From Phycisphaerales bacterium (GTDB taxonomy: Bacteria; Planctomycetota; Phycisphaerae; Sedimentisphaerales; Anaerobacaceae), in the NCBI GenBank assembly GCA_003170415.1, contig PMZJ01000030.1:55628-119627 (forward strand): a DNA stretch of 64,000 nucleotides, in the 5' to 3' direction. The position numbers and the translations under genes were made by a program. The notes under the pieces are model-generated. The model did not search any database, had not been told where the DNA came from, and saw nothing but the letters and a program-made list of their open reading frames with translations. Below, one piece after another: positions 10,024 to 19,765 of the stretch (within the stretch, counting starts at the first letter, position 1; each line of letters begins with the position of its first letter).

Positions 10024-11964
10024 TTGAAGGTAAAAATACTTTGTTCAGCAGTATGTTGTTATGTATTGCTGATTTCTCAGGCGGCTCTCTGCCAGGTCAA
10101 ACTTCCTCTTTTGATAAGCGATGGTATGGTTTTGCAAAGAGATGCCAGTGTAAAGATTTGGGGTTGGGCTACCGAAGGCGAAAAGATAACAATTAACTTT
10201 GACGGCAAAACATATAATGCCGCAACAGGCACAGACGGCAAATGGGCGGTAACGTTTTCTGAATTAAAAGCGGGCGGTCCATATAGTATGGATATTAACG
10301 CCAGTAATCATATAACTCTGACAAACATCCTGATAGGTGATGTATGGGTATGTTCGGGGCAGTCGAATATGGAACTGCCTGTGAGCAGGGTAAAATACCG
10401 CTACCCGGATGTAATCGCCAATGCCGACAACCCTAACATAAGGCAGTTTATTGTTCCGCACATATATGATTTCAAGGAACCAAAGGAAGATTTTAAGTCA
10501 GGTAGCTGGGTATCGGCCAATCCCAAAAGCGTGCTCGAATTTACCGCCGTTGGTTATTTTTTCGCGAAAGAATTATATGAAAAATACCACGTCCCCATAG
10601 GTTTAATAAATGCAAGCTTGGGCGGCTCACCTGCCGAGGCATGGATGAGCAAGGATGCCTTAAAAGCGTTTCCTGAATACCTGGAAACAGCGAAAAAATT
10701 TAAAGACAGCAATTATATTAACCAAATCACGGAAAAAGATAAAGCCGTCAGCGACGCGTGGTATGGTCGTATCCAGCAGCTTGATAATGGTTTAGCAAAA
10801 GGTCAAAAGCCGTGGTTTGATGTAAATTATGAGGCCTCTGAATGGGCGACAATGAATGTGCCCGGTTACTGGGCTGACTGTAACCTGGGAAACGTGAACG
10901 GCGTTGTCTGGTTCATAAAAGAAGTTAATGTCCCGGCTTCAATGACTGGTCAGCCGGCAAAGCTTTGGCTCGGCAGGATTGTGGATGGCGATTTTACTTA
11001 TGTTAATGGCAAACTTGTGGGGTCGGTTTCATATCAGTACCCCCCAAGAATATATGATATTCCTTCAGACCTGCTAAAGGCAGGCAAAAATATCATCGTA
11101 GTAAGAGTTATTAATAACTCCGGCCGGGGCGGTTTTGTTCTGGATAAGCCATATCAGCTTTCAGCAGCGAGACAGACAATCGACTTAAAAGGCCAGTGGC
11201 AATACAAATTAGGTGCTACAATGGACCCATTGCCGGGCAAAACTTTTATTGAGTGGCAACCGTTGGGATTATATAACGGAATGATAGCCCCGTTATTAAA
11301 CTATAAAATTAAAGGAGTAATTTGGTATCAGGGTGAATCCAATACCGCAAAGCCGCGTGAATATCAAAAGCTGTTTTCTGCGCTGATAGCCGACTGGAGA
11401 GGAAAATGGAGTCAGGGGGACTTCCCCTTCCTGTACGTGCAACTGGCTAATTTTATGGAGGTTAAAACTCAGCCGTCTGAAAGCGGCTGGGCCGAGCTGA
11501 GAGACGCACAGCTTAAAACGCTCGCTGTTCCCAATACGGCAATGGCCGTAATCATTGACCTCGGCGAATGGAACGACATACATCCTCTAAACAAGGAAGA
11601 TGTCGGCAAGCGGCTGGCGCTGGCGGCCCGAAAGATGGCCTATGGCGATGAAAAAGTGGTTTATTCAGGCCCGATTTACCAGTCAATGAAAATCGAAGGA
11701 AATAAAATCATTCTCGCATTTGCAAATACAGGCAGCGGATTAACGGCAAAAGGAGATGGAGAGCTGAAGTGTTTCGCTATTGCCGGTGCCGACAAAAAAT
11801 TCGTCTGGGCAAAGGCGAAAATAGAGTATAATAAAGTCGTGGTTTGGAATGACCAGTTGGCCAATCCTGTCGCTGTTCGATACGCCTGGGCTGATAATCC
11901 TGAAGGAGCGAATTTGTATAATGAGGAAGGTTTGCCGGCATCACCTTTTGCAGCCGGTGAATAA
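10024..11964 (+). CDS. Sialate O-acetylesterase-like (SASA family) esterase
   Basis: 'LPLLISDGMVLQRDASVKIWGWA', 'VCSGQSNMELP', 'GVIWYQGESNT'; TTG start assumed. Confidence 0.93.
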   Translation: MKVKILCSAVCCYVLLISQAALCQVKLPLLISDGMVLQRDASVKIWGWATEGEKITINFDGKTYNAATGTDGKWAVTFSELKAGGPYSMDINASNHITLTNILIGDVWVCSGQSNMELPVSRVKYRYPDVIANADNPNIRQFIVPHIYDFKEPKEDFKSGSWVSANPKSVLEFTAVGYFFAKELYEKYHVPIGLINASLGGSPAEAWMSKDALKAFPEYLETAKKFKDSNYINQITEKDKAVSDAWYGRIQQLDNGLAKGQKPWFDVNYEASEWATMNVPGYWADCNLGNVNGVVWFIKEVNVPASMTGQPAKLWLGRIVDGDFTYVNGKLVGSVSYQYPPRIYDIPSDLLKAGKNIIVVRVINNSGRGGFVLDKPYQLSAARQTIDLKGQWQYKLGATMDPLPGKTFIEWQPLGLYNGMIAPLLNYKIKGVIWYQGESNTAKPREYQKLFSALIADWRGKWSQGDFPFLYVQLANFMEVKTQPSESGWAELRDAQLKTLAVPNTAMAVIIDLGEWNDIHPLNKEDVGKRLALAARKMAYGDEKVVYSGPIYQSMKIEGNKIILAFANTGSGLTAKGDGELKCFAIAGADKKFVWAKAKIEYNKVVVWNDQLANPVAVRYAWADNPEGANLYNEEGLPASPFAAGE

Positions 11965-12012
11965 ATTTTTTTAACATTTAACAATATATTTAAACTGTTT
12001 CGAGGCGGGAAA

Positions 12013-13197
12013 ATGAAAAGAGCAAATGTAATTCTGTTACTTACCGTTTTTCTTATAGCATGTAAAGTGGGGTATTCGGGGACCATTGCTCCTCCTTACG
12101 AGGTAGGCAATTGGCCGGGATTTCGGACAGCAGCAGTAAGTTATACTTTTGATGATGACTGCTCCAATCAACTCGCTATAGCAGTCCCTATGTTCAATGA
12201 ATTTGGTTATAAGCTGACGCTGTTTACTGTTACAAGCTGGGGGCCTAACTGGACCGGCTTGCAAAATGCCGCCAATCAGGGTCACGAAATCGCCAGTCAT
12301 ACTGTGACGCATCCTTCTTTGGGCGGATTGACCATTGCGCAGCAGACGACGGAGTTGGCGGACTCTCAGAGTGTCATAAACTCGCATATAACAGGCCAGC
12401 AATGCATCACGCTGGCCTACCCCAATTGCGTGCCCAGCGACCAAACGCTTACTGCGCAATACTATATTGCCGCGCGACACTGTCAGGGCTACATTGAAGC
12501 AAACACTCCATCGAATTTCTACCAGATAAGTTCGTTAATTTGCGGTAACCAGGGTTCGGTGCTGACAGCGGCGGACTTCAATGCGAAATTTGTAAGTACC
12601 GCGGCCTCAAAAGGATGGTGTGTATATCTCATACATGGCATCGACAGCGACGGGGGATATTCTCCGCTTCCGTCCGCGACACTCAGAGCAAGCCTTCGGT
12701 ATCTTGATGCTCGCAGGAACACATTCTGGGTTTCTACTTTTGCAAATGTTGTGCGCTACATAAGAGAACGCAATGATGTGTCGGTTACGGAATTGTCTAA
12801 TTCAGGCGACAGCATTACTTTACAGGTAACAGACACCCTCGACAACGCGATTTACAATTATCCGGTAACTATACGCAGACCTCTTCCTGCCGGCTGGGGT
12901 TCTGCTAATGTTTCACAAAATGGTCTTCCGGTAACTTCATCTATTGTGGTGGTTAATTCAACGGCGTATGTAATGTTTGACGTAGTGCCGGACGGCGGGA
13001 ACGTTGTGCTCTCAAAAGGCATCTACGGCGATTTTACAGGCAACGGTGTTGTGGAAATGAATGACCTTTCCGTCTTTTTCGAATTCTGGCCGGTAAATGA
13101 TTGTAATAAAACTACCGGGGTGGATGCGGACGAAGATTGCATAGTCAATTTCAACGAATTTGCCATTCTGGCGCAAAACTGGCGGCAAGCACCATAA
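12013..13197 (+). CDS. Secreted polysaccharide deacetylase (NodB-like) with dockerin-like C-terminus
   Basis: 'AAVSYTFDDDCSNQL...GHEIASHTVTHPSL' NodB motifs; C-terminal 'GDFTGNGVVEMNDLSVFFEFW' and 'DADEDCIVNFNEFAILAQNW'. Confidence 0.88.
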   Translation: MKRANVILLLTVFLIACKVGYSGTIAPPYEVGNWPGFRTAAVSYTFDDDCSNQLAIAVPMFNEFGYKLTLFTVTSWGPNWTGLQNAANQGHEIASHTVTHPSLGGLTIAQQTTELADSQSVINSHITGQQCITLAYPNCVPSDQTLTAQYYIAARHCQGYIEANTPSNFYQISSLICGNQGSVLTAADFNAKFVSTAASKGWCVYLIHGIDSDGGYSPLPSATLRASLRYLDARRNTFWVSTFANVVRYIRERNDVSVTELSNSGDSITLQVTDTLDNAIYNYPVTIRRPLPAGWGSANVSQNGLPVTSSIVVVNSTAYVMFDVVPDGGNVVLSKGIYGDFTGNGVVEMNDLSVFFEFWPVNDCNKTTGVDADEDCIVNFNEFAILAQNWRQAP

Positions 13198-13212
13198 TTA
13201 GCGGTGCACGCC

Positions 13213-14247
13213 TTACCGATACTTTTCAACAGCCGCAATAAACGCGTTGATATTATCCGTCGATACCTCTGGCGGCATACCTCCACCGCAGGACGCGATA
13301 ATCCGGCTGCGGTCTTCAAGACCAGCCAGCATTGTCTCCACGGCTTGCGCCACTTCAGCGGATGTCCCCGCGGCCAAAACGTCTCTCGGCGGGATATTAC
13401 CCAGCAGCGCAACTTTATCTCCGGCAAGTTTTTTCATTTGTACCAGGCCGTGGTCGCTGCTGAAATTGAAAAGGTTAATCCCGATTTCGGCTAAGTGCGG
13501 TGCACAGACAAGGCCGGGTGCGTCGTTGTGAAAGAAACGGACCTTCACATCCCGGCAGGTGAAAATCTTTTGCAGCCGGGGTTTGGCGAATTTGACGAAG
13601 TCCTGCTCGCCGAGGAAGCCGACTATGTCATCGAGAACGAAAATGCCTTCGATTGTCGGGAACGTTTCTATTTGCAGACAAATCCAGTCAACGATGAAGT
13701 CCGTAATCATATCGAGCAGCCGGCTGACCTCGTCAGGATTTGCGCGGACACCCATAAGAAACTCAGTTGTGCCGGCAAGGAACGAGGCGATATTCAGCGG
13801 CCCGCGCGAAACGGCGAATTTTATGGCGTGTCCTTCCCGCTCGATTTGTTTTTGCGTTAGTTTCAGCCTATTCAGCGCAAAAGGCAGCAAACCATCCTTT
13901 GAAGGGTCGGGCCTGCTTATGGAATCAACCTGCTCAAATGACGTGATAATCGGACTCGCGAACGGCAAATCGTTTGTCTGCCAGGAGCATTTCGAACCGA
14001 ACGCCGATGGCTCGGTGCACATCCCGAATTCCGACCAGAAGCCGGGCAAAAATATCGCTTGCGGAAAAGTTCTGATGGCCTTTAGATTGGCTTCGAGCCA
14101 CATTTGTTCGCCGGTAAAATAGTCCATTACCGACATACCCGCCCACCCCGGCAGCCAGGGGCTGTCTATTATAAAGCCGACTGGTAACGTCTTGCCGACT
14201 GTACCGTTGATTACGTTAAGCAGTGTCGCCCATTGTTTGTCTGTCAT
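13213..14247 (-). CDS. Uroporphyrinogen decarboxylase-like (UroD/MtaA superfamily) protein
   Basis: 'VRFFHNDAPGLVCAPHLAEIGINLFNFSSDHGLVQMKKLAGDKVALLGNIPPRDVLAAGT' UroD-family C-terminal motif. Confidence 0.87.
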   Translation of the reverse strand: MTDKQWATLLNVINGTVGKTLPVGFIIDSPWLPGWAGMSVMDYFTGEQMWLEANLKAIRTFPQAIFLPGFWSEFGMCTEPSAFGSKCSWQTNDLPFASPIITSFEQVDSISRPDPSKDGLLPFALNRLKLTQKQIEREGHAIKFAVSRGPLNIASFLAGTTEFLMGVRANPDEVSRLLDMITDFIVDWICLQIETFPTIEGIFVLDDIVGFLGEQDFVKFAKPRLQKIFTCRDVKVRFFHNDAPGLVCAPHLAEIGINLFNFSSDHGLVQMKKLAGDKVALLGNIPPRDVLAAGTSAEVAQAVETMLAGLEDRSRIIASCGGGMPPEVSTDNINAFIAAVEKYR

Positions 14248-14290
14248 TTCAGCGTCTCATGTTTAATTCGTAGAGAGGCGGTTGCAAAAA

Positions 14291-15697
14291 TTATTTGTGG
14301 CGGTAAAGCTCCCAGCCGAGGTAATTGCCGATCGCCTCGGCGATGGCGTCGGCTTTCTGAGACATATTCATCGCCACGTGATGCTCAAAGCCCATTCTGC
14401 ATATAAACTGCAAAAGGTTCTGCAGGTTTGGTATTTTCATCACGCCGTAGCCGCCGAATGTGTCGAGCGAGTCGTTTGTGAACTCGCCTTCGCCCACATA
14501 TGCGCTGATAACGCCTGCCGCGTCGTCGGTGGTGGTTCTGCAGAATGTGGCGTTGCCTGGTGCTATTCTCCCGACCATTGCTCCGTATGTGTTGTCTTTG
14601 CCGACCGAGCCGGCGATGATTTCTTGGTAATCCATTTTTGCGGATTTGAAGAAGCTCTTCGGCAGGTTGCTGCAGTGGAACAAAACGCATTTATCCGGCT
14701 CATCCGCGTAGTTATTGTTCCAATCCAGTAACGCGCTCGGCGTCCCCGAAGCCAATTGCAGGATATACATCCCCAACAGCCCGGTGACATCGACCTCGCA
14801 GGCGCTTGGCATTAGCGACTCGCTCATCATACTCATCAGCGTGCAGGGCACTATTCCGAAAAATTCCTCAAGCGACGTCCAGCACTGAATCGCCGTTCCG
14901 TCAAGCTCGTTATCTTTGACCCACTGGTCTATCACGTATCCGAACTTTGCCATTTTCAAAAGTGATTCGACCGGAATCGATTTAGTCGATGTATATTGCT
15001 GAATTTCACTGAGTTTGCGTTTTACGTTCCTGTCGTTGTCTGTCAGGCGGCCAACTCTTCCGAGGATTTCTGAAAGGTCTATCGTTTCGACCGCTATGCC
15101 GGACAATTCCAGAATCTTTTCGCTGTAGCGGACGGTGTTAAACGCGCCTGTGCGTGCGCCGATTGCGCCGAAGCGGGCGTTCCTGAGTCCTTTGACAATC
15201 CTGCAAACCGATGCGAAATCATCCAGATCCTGTTTGAATTCCGCTGAAGCGACCGGCATAGTGTGCGTTTTAGTAAGTGTGTATGGAATGCCGGCCTGCC
15301 TGAGGTTATTGCAGACGCTCATTTTCCCACAGAACGAATCCCGTCTGTTGGCAATGGTCATTTGGCCCGGCGCATCAGGTTCGGCGTGAATGAGGATCGG
15401 CACATCAAGACCTGCGCGTTTTACTGATTCCGCCACGCCTTTCTCATCGCCGAAATTTGGCAGAGTAACGATTATGCCGTCGATTTTATCGCCGTTCTTC
15501 GCGAAAAGTTCCGCGCACTTTTTCGCGTCCGCGTATGTCTCAACCGAACCGTATTTGGTATCCTGCATCGACAGGGCGATAGCGCCGAAACCGTTGCCCT
15601 TGAGCACTTCGAGAATATCTTTGCGTCCCTGCTTTGCCAGTATATCCGGGAAAAATCCCCTGTTTCCTGTGATTACTCCAAACATTGTCTTTTGCAT
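14291..15697 (-). CDS. L-fucose/L-arabinose isomerase-like protein
   Basis: 'GIIVTLPNFGDEKGVAESVKRAGLDVPILIHAEPD', 'AIQCWTSLEEFFGIVPCTLMSMMSESLMPSACEVDVTG' typical of the fucose isomerase-like family. Confidence 0.85.
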   Translation of the reverse strand: MQKTMFGVITGNRGFFPDILAKQGRKDILEVLKGNGFGAIALSMQDTKYGSVETYADAKKCAELFAKNGDKIDGIIVTLPNFGDEKGVAESVKRAGLDVPILIHAEPDAPGQMTIANRRDSFCGKMSVCNNLRQAGIPYTLTKTHTMPVASAEFKQDLDDFASVCRIVKGLRNARFGAIGARTGAFNTVRYSEKILELSGIAVETIDLSEILGRVGRLTDNDRNVKRKLSEIQQYTSTKSIPVESLLKMAKFGYVIDQWVKDNELDGTAIQCWTSLEEFFGIVPCTLMSMMSESLMPSACEVDVTGLLGMYILQLASGTPSALLDWNNNYADEPDKCVLFHCSNLPKSFFKSAKMDYQEIIAGSVGKDNTYGAMVGRIAPGNATFCRTTTDDAAGVISAYVGEGEFTNDSLDTFGGYGVMKIPNLQNLLQFICRMGFEHHVAMNMSQKADAIAEAIGNYLGWELYRHK

Positions 15698-15942
15698 TTT
15701 ATACCCTTTCCTGCCATATTTTCATTTAAGGCGCGATTATAGCATATCAAATCGCCGAACTCCACAGCAACATTCCCGGCTGCATTGTTGTTTCGTATCG
15801 AAAAACCTGGCAGGAAAGAATAAACTCCCGCCTTCGCTTCCTCCTTCGTTAATGCTATGGAAGGCAGGCAAGCTACAGCGAACGAGCTTTACTCTTGGAT
15901 TATAAGCCGCGGAGTTTCCTTTTGTGAGGCGGGGGAGTGGAA

Positions 15943-16013
15943 GCCAACGATCGGATTCGAACCGATAACCTCCGGTTTACAAAACCGGAGCTCTACCGTT
16001 GAGCTACGTTGGC
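15943..16013 (-). tRNA. tRNA-Thr (anticodon TGT)
   Basis: Minus strand GCCAACGTAGCTCAACGGTAGAGCTCCGGTTTTGTAAACCGGAGGTTATCGGTTCGAATCCGATCGTTGGC folds into a full cloverleaf. Confidence 0.97.
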
Positions 16014-16076
16014 GTAAGTTCTATATCGGCAGGATTGTACTGAAAATGAGGAAATTTCGCAAGGGTTGTGGCGAGA

Positions 16077-17120
16077 TTACATCAGAAGCAGGAAGATAAA
16101 GAAGCCGACCATAATGACCATGCCGAGGGGCGCGCCGAATACGGCCCATTCTTTGCTTTTTATAGAGAGCTTGCTTGCGCAAATGATGTTCGGGATATTG
16201 CCGGGGATAAGCATCCCGCCCGCGATAAGCAGGCCTGCCAGCGCATCTTTGATAGTATCTATGGGCATAGCGGGCGATATTTCCGCGGCTGTCAGCGTCG
16301 CGTTATCGAGAATCGCCGAGGTGATATTCACCCAGTAAAGGGCTATTGACGGGATATGCACCAGATATTTGTCAACCACGGGCGTAAAGCCGGCGCCCAA
16401 GAAAACAAGCGCGAGGACGAAGAGATAAACCTTGCCCGCCCTGACGAACATATCCTTTGCTTCTTCAGGTTTGTCTTCCGTTAACGTGGGGCCTTTTCCC
16501 TCGTGTTTGTGTGTCAGAAACAAGGGTATTATTCCGAGAAGGATGACTAAAGGTATTATCCATTTGCCTAATAGTTTCAGCAGGAAGAAAAAGTCGGCGT
16601 GATAGGGTTCGCCTCTGAGTTTGGAGACCGCTATCGTGGACAACGGTTCGCCTATGGGCGTAAGAACCGCGCCCAGACCAATCGAGAAACAGGCGATGAT
16701 TACGAGGCGCACTTCGAGAGCCCTGGGAAGTTTTAACACACTTATGACTTCAGCGAGAATCAAGGCGGCGATAATGGCGGTGATGATGCTTGAAGACAAA
16801 CCAAGGCCGACGACGATTATGAAGAAAAGCGTGGAGTATCCGAACTTTCTGGCGAAAGCGTGAGCCCATTTGCCGATTTTAGGCCGGATTAATTTGAAGA
16901 TCAGGCCGGCAAACAGCACTGCCAGCGTGATTTTAATCGGGTCAACAAGCGCCTCTTTGACGAGGTGCCATGACCACAGACCGGAAACAGTGACCGCGAG
17001 GCATCCCATAATAAAGAGAAACGCCTCAAGCTGCTTTTCGATCCGTTTGGACGCGAAAGGCAAAACCAATACCATACCGACAATGGTTATCAGGCCGCCT
17101 GTTATCAGCGATTCATTCAT
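16077..17120 (-). CDS. DUF1646-like multi-spanning membrane protein (putative cation transporter)
   Basis: About 10 hydrophobic segments; 'SIGLGAVLTPIGEPLSTIAVSKL' and 'GGMLIPGNIPNIICASKLSIKSKEWAVFGAPLG' resemble the DUF1646/ArsB-like fold. Confidence 0.78.
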   Translation of the reverse strand: MNESLITGGLITIVGMVLVLPFASKRIEKQLEAFLFIMGCLAVTVSGLWSWHLVKEALVDPIKITLAVLFAGLIFKLIRPKIGKWAHAFARKFGYSTLFFIIVVGLGLSSSIITAIIAALILAEVISVLKLPRALEVRLVIIACFSIGLGAVLTPIGEPLSTIAVSKLRGEPYHADFFFLLKLLGKWIIPLVILLGIIPLFLTHKHEGKGPTLTEDKPEEAKDMFVRAGKVYLFVLALVFLGAGFTPVVDKYLVHIPSIALYWVNITSAILDNATLTAAEISPAMPIDTIKDALAGLLIAGGMLIPGNIPNIICASKLSIKSKEWAVFGAPLGMVIMVGFFIFLLLM

Positions 17121-17210
17121 ATCTATTTTCTATTTTCGATTTATTGTTTTTGATTTACAATTTGAAAATGATAGATCATAAATGGTAAATTATAAAGGGT
17201 AAATTGAAAA

Positions 17211-18041
17211 ATGCTAAAACTTGTCCTTCTGACAATAAGTATTGGTTTGTGCTTTTCCTTCGGCTGCGCGTCGAACCCGATTACCGGCGAAGAAGAGCTG
17301 ATGTTCGACCGCGACTACCATCACGATATAAAGCTTGGCAAGGAGATTGCTCCCCATGTCGAAAAAGAGCTTAAAGGGAAAATTCCGGACCAGGCATTGC
17401 AGTATTACATCAACGGCGTCGGCCATAAAATCACCAGATTAAGCCACAACCCGGATTTTGATTTTAATTATGTTGCCGTCAACGATAAGTCGATAAACGC
17501 CCTGGCGCTGCCCGGCGGGCGCATTTTCATCACAAAAGGGCTGCTCGCCAAACTCGAAAACGAGTCGCAGCTCGCAGGCATATTGGCGCACGAGACCGTT
17601 CACGTTGTCGCAAGAGATACGGAGAATATGATGAGCAAAGAGGCGGGCATGGGTGCGTTGTTTGTTTTGGCGGCGTCTCAGGCCCGAACGCAGGGTGAGG
17701 TGGCTGCCGCAGATATAGCGATGCGGCTTGTGGAATCCCAATACAGCAGGGAAGACGAAAGGATAGCCGACCTCGGCGGTATGGATTATATGTTCAGGGC
17801 CGGCTACAATCCCAACGGTATGGTCGAAACAATGCAAATACTGCAGAAGGAGGAAGAGACGAACAATTCCTGAGATTTCTTTTCGACGCATCCTTCGCCC
17901 GAAAACCGCATTGATTATCTCAGGGCGAGAATCCAGTCGAATTATCTGGGCGGTATTGCCGGGACAAAAACTGGGGAGGAAGATTACAGGCAAAACGTTC
18001 TGGACAGGTTAAAAAATCTGCCTGATTCGCCGGGCAGGTAG
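17211..18041 (+). pseudogene. M48-family metallopeptidase interrupted by an in-frame TGA (17871-17873)
   Basis: 'GILAHETVHVVARD' HExxH; after the TGA the same frame continues as 'DFFSTHPSPENRIDYLRARIQSNYLGGIAGTKTGEEDYRQNVLDRLKNLPDSPGR*' (TAG 18039-18041), the expected M48 C-terminus. Confidence 0.88.
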
Positions 18042-18073
18042 CAGGATTGCGGCAGGGCGATTTCGTTAATAAA

Positions 18074-18103
18074 AAGGGGCCCGCTTTCTGAAACGGACCC
18101 CCT
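18074..18103 (-). terminator. Rho-independent terminator for the 18151-18555 gene
   Basis: Minus strand GGGGTCCG-TTTCAGAAAG-CGGGCCCC followed by TTTTT. Confidence 0.65.
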
Positions 18104-18150
18104 TGGATAGTTGTTGTGAGCTATGTCTTTTACCTGCTGGACGGCATTTA

Positions 18151-18555
18151 TTATGTACCTTTGGCTGCTGCCGCCGATGGGCTGTATCCGCAGCTGGGGC
18201 AGGTATCTTCAGGTTTACCTTCAACGGTTCCGGGGAAGAATACCTTACCGCATTTTTCGCATTTCATCGCCTTGAAAACGCTGTCCTCGTTGCATTTTGG
18301 GCACTTCATCGGGACAGCGCCGCTCATAATAAACTGGCGAGGTCCTCCGTGACTCATCATAAAATCGGTGTATTCCTTGGCGGTTATCTGGTATTCGTAG
18401 CCGCATTTTGGGTTATTGCATTTGACCCATATCTTGCTGGTTGGCTGGCTTGATGCGGTACTTCCGCCCATTGTTTTGTACGTGATGACACCCGCTGCTG
18501 CTATGCACGCGATGGCGACCACAATTAGAAGTGTTTTTTTAGCGTTCTCTTCCAT
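18151..18555 (-). CDS. Membrane-anchored zinc-ribbon protein
   Basis: N-terminal TM segment, then 'CNNPKCGYEY', 'MKCPKCNED', 'MKCEKCGKVFFP', 'TCPSCG' pairs. Confidence 0.7.
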   Translation of the reverse strand: MEENAKKTLLIVVAIACIAAAGVITYKTMGGSTASSQPTSKIWVKCNNPKCGYEYQITAKEYTDFMMSHGGPRQFIMSGAVPMKCPKCNEDSVFKAMKCEKCGKVFFPGTVEGKPEDTCPSCGYSPSAAAAKGT

Positions 18556-18669
18556 ATCTTAATCTCCAAAATACAAAAGGACACGTTAGTTAAAGGTTTA
18601 GTAAAATACTATCGTCAGCCGGGTGATTTGTCAAAGAGATAATTCCAGTCAGCCACAGGTCGCAAGACA

Positions 18670-19728
18670 TTATGTTATTTTCAGTATTCTCGTGGGTTGT
18701 TCGGGCATACCTGTGCGGGCGGACAAATACGTCGCTTCTATGAAGGCCATATTCTTCAGGTTGTCGGCTGCGGGGCTTACGAGGTGATTTTTGTCGGGCC
18801 AAAGCAGATGAGAGCCAAAATTATCCATTGCCATTTTCATTCTGCCGAGGTCGTCGTCGTTAAATTCGTCTCGCCGAAGGCGTTGGCCTCGGGAATCTGT
18901 AACTTCGAAACTTTTGTCGTCGCATCTCATAAGCGTATTCTGGCCGTGCGCGATTAACCATTTTTGCGGTCCTTTACTCGGTGACGACGCGACCGCTGCC
19001 CGCCCGGCGAGAAGATTGCCGGAAAGTATATTATTGAATTTCATTGTGATAATCGCGCTGTCCTCCGTCAGGTAAAGCCGTTGCTGCCTGTCTGGCGTAG
19101 TGCTTCCCGCGACACAATAGACCTGCTGCGGCAGGCCGAAGTTCAACACTATCTGGTCAATTATTTCCCAGCATTCGTAAAGGACCACTCCTCCGCCGGC
19201 AAGAACCGGGTCATTGCGCCACGTTGCCTGCGGGACATCTGAAGGGGGCTGACCGGCGGCGGCGAGGATAAGGAAGGGCTGCTCGGTGGAATTTTGCAGG
19301 ACAAAACCCCTTGCCGCAAGGGAGCTTTGAGCGAATCTGTCGGTATTGGCGACAGCCAGGATAATCCCCTCATTTTGCGCGAGTTTTACGAATTCAGACG
19401 CCTCGCTGAAATTTCGCGCCAATGGGGGAGCTTTAAGGATGTGGAACTTCTTTTTTATTGCCATCTTAAGATATTCGGCGCAACTGTGCAGTGGGGCCGC
19501 CACGAACAGGCAATCGAGCTGGTTCTGGATTATCAACTGCCGGTAATCGTCATAAGCGGCGCAGTTGTGTTCTTTGGCGACCTGCTGCGCAAGATTTGTA
19601 TCATTGTCCCCCACGGCCGCAATGGTGAAGTAGTCGAAACCTTTCGCCGCTTCGAGCATCAACCTGCCCGTGTCGTTCAGACCCAGGACAGCTATTTTCA
19701 GTGGACCTTCGCGCATCCCTGCACACAA
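18670..19728 (-). CDS. Gfo/Idh/MocA-family oxidoreductase
   Basis: 'IAVLGLNDTGRLMLEA' Rossmann motif; 'LDCLFVAAPLHSCAEYLKMAIKKKFHILKAPPLA'. Confidence 0.85.
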   Translation of the reverse strand: MCAGMREGPLKIAVLGLNDTGRLMLEAAKGFDYFTIAAVGDNDTNLAQQVAKEHNCAAYDDYRQLIIQNQLDCLFVAAPLHSCAEYLKMAIKKKFHILKAPPLARNFSEASEFVKLAQNEGIILAVANTDRFAQSSLAARGFVLQNSTEQPFLILAAAGQPPSDVPQATWRNDPVLAGGGVVLYECWEIIDQIVLNFGLPQQVYCVAGSTTPDRQQRLYLTEDSAIITMKFNNILSGNLLAGRAAVASSPSKGPQKWLIAHGQNTLMRCDDKSFEVTDSRGQRLRRDEFNDDDLGRMKMAMDNFGSHLLWPDKNHLVSPAADNLKNMAFIEATYLSARTGMPEQPTRILKIT

Positions 19729-19765
19729 AGCAGACCTGTAAACAACCTTTTTTTGTCGCCAGCGA

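Noticed and set aside
17871-17873. Selenocysteine reading of the in-frame TGA in the M48 gene
   Set aside because: No convincing SECIS-like hairpin immediately downstream, and M48 C-termini do not normally carry Cys/Sec at this position.
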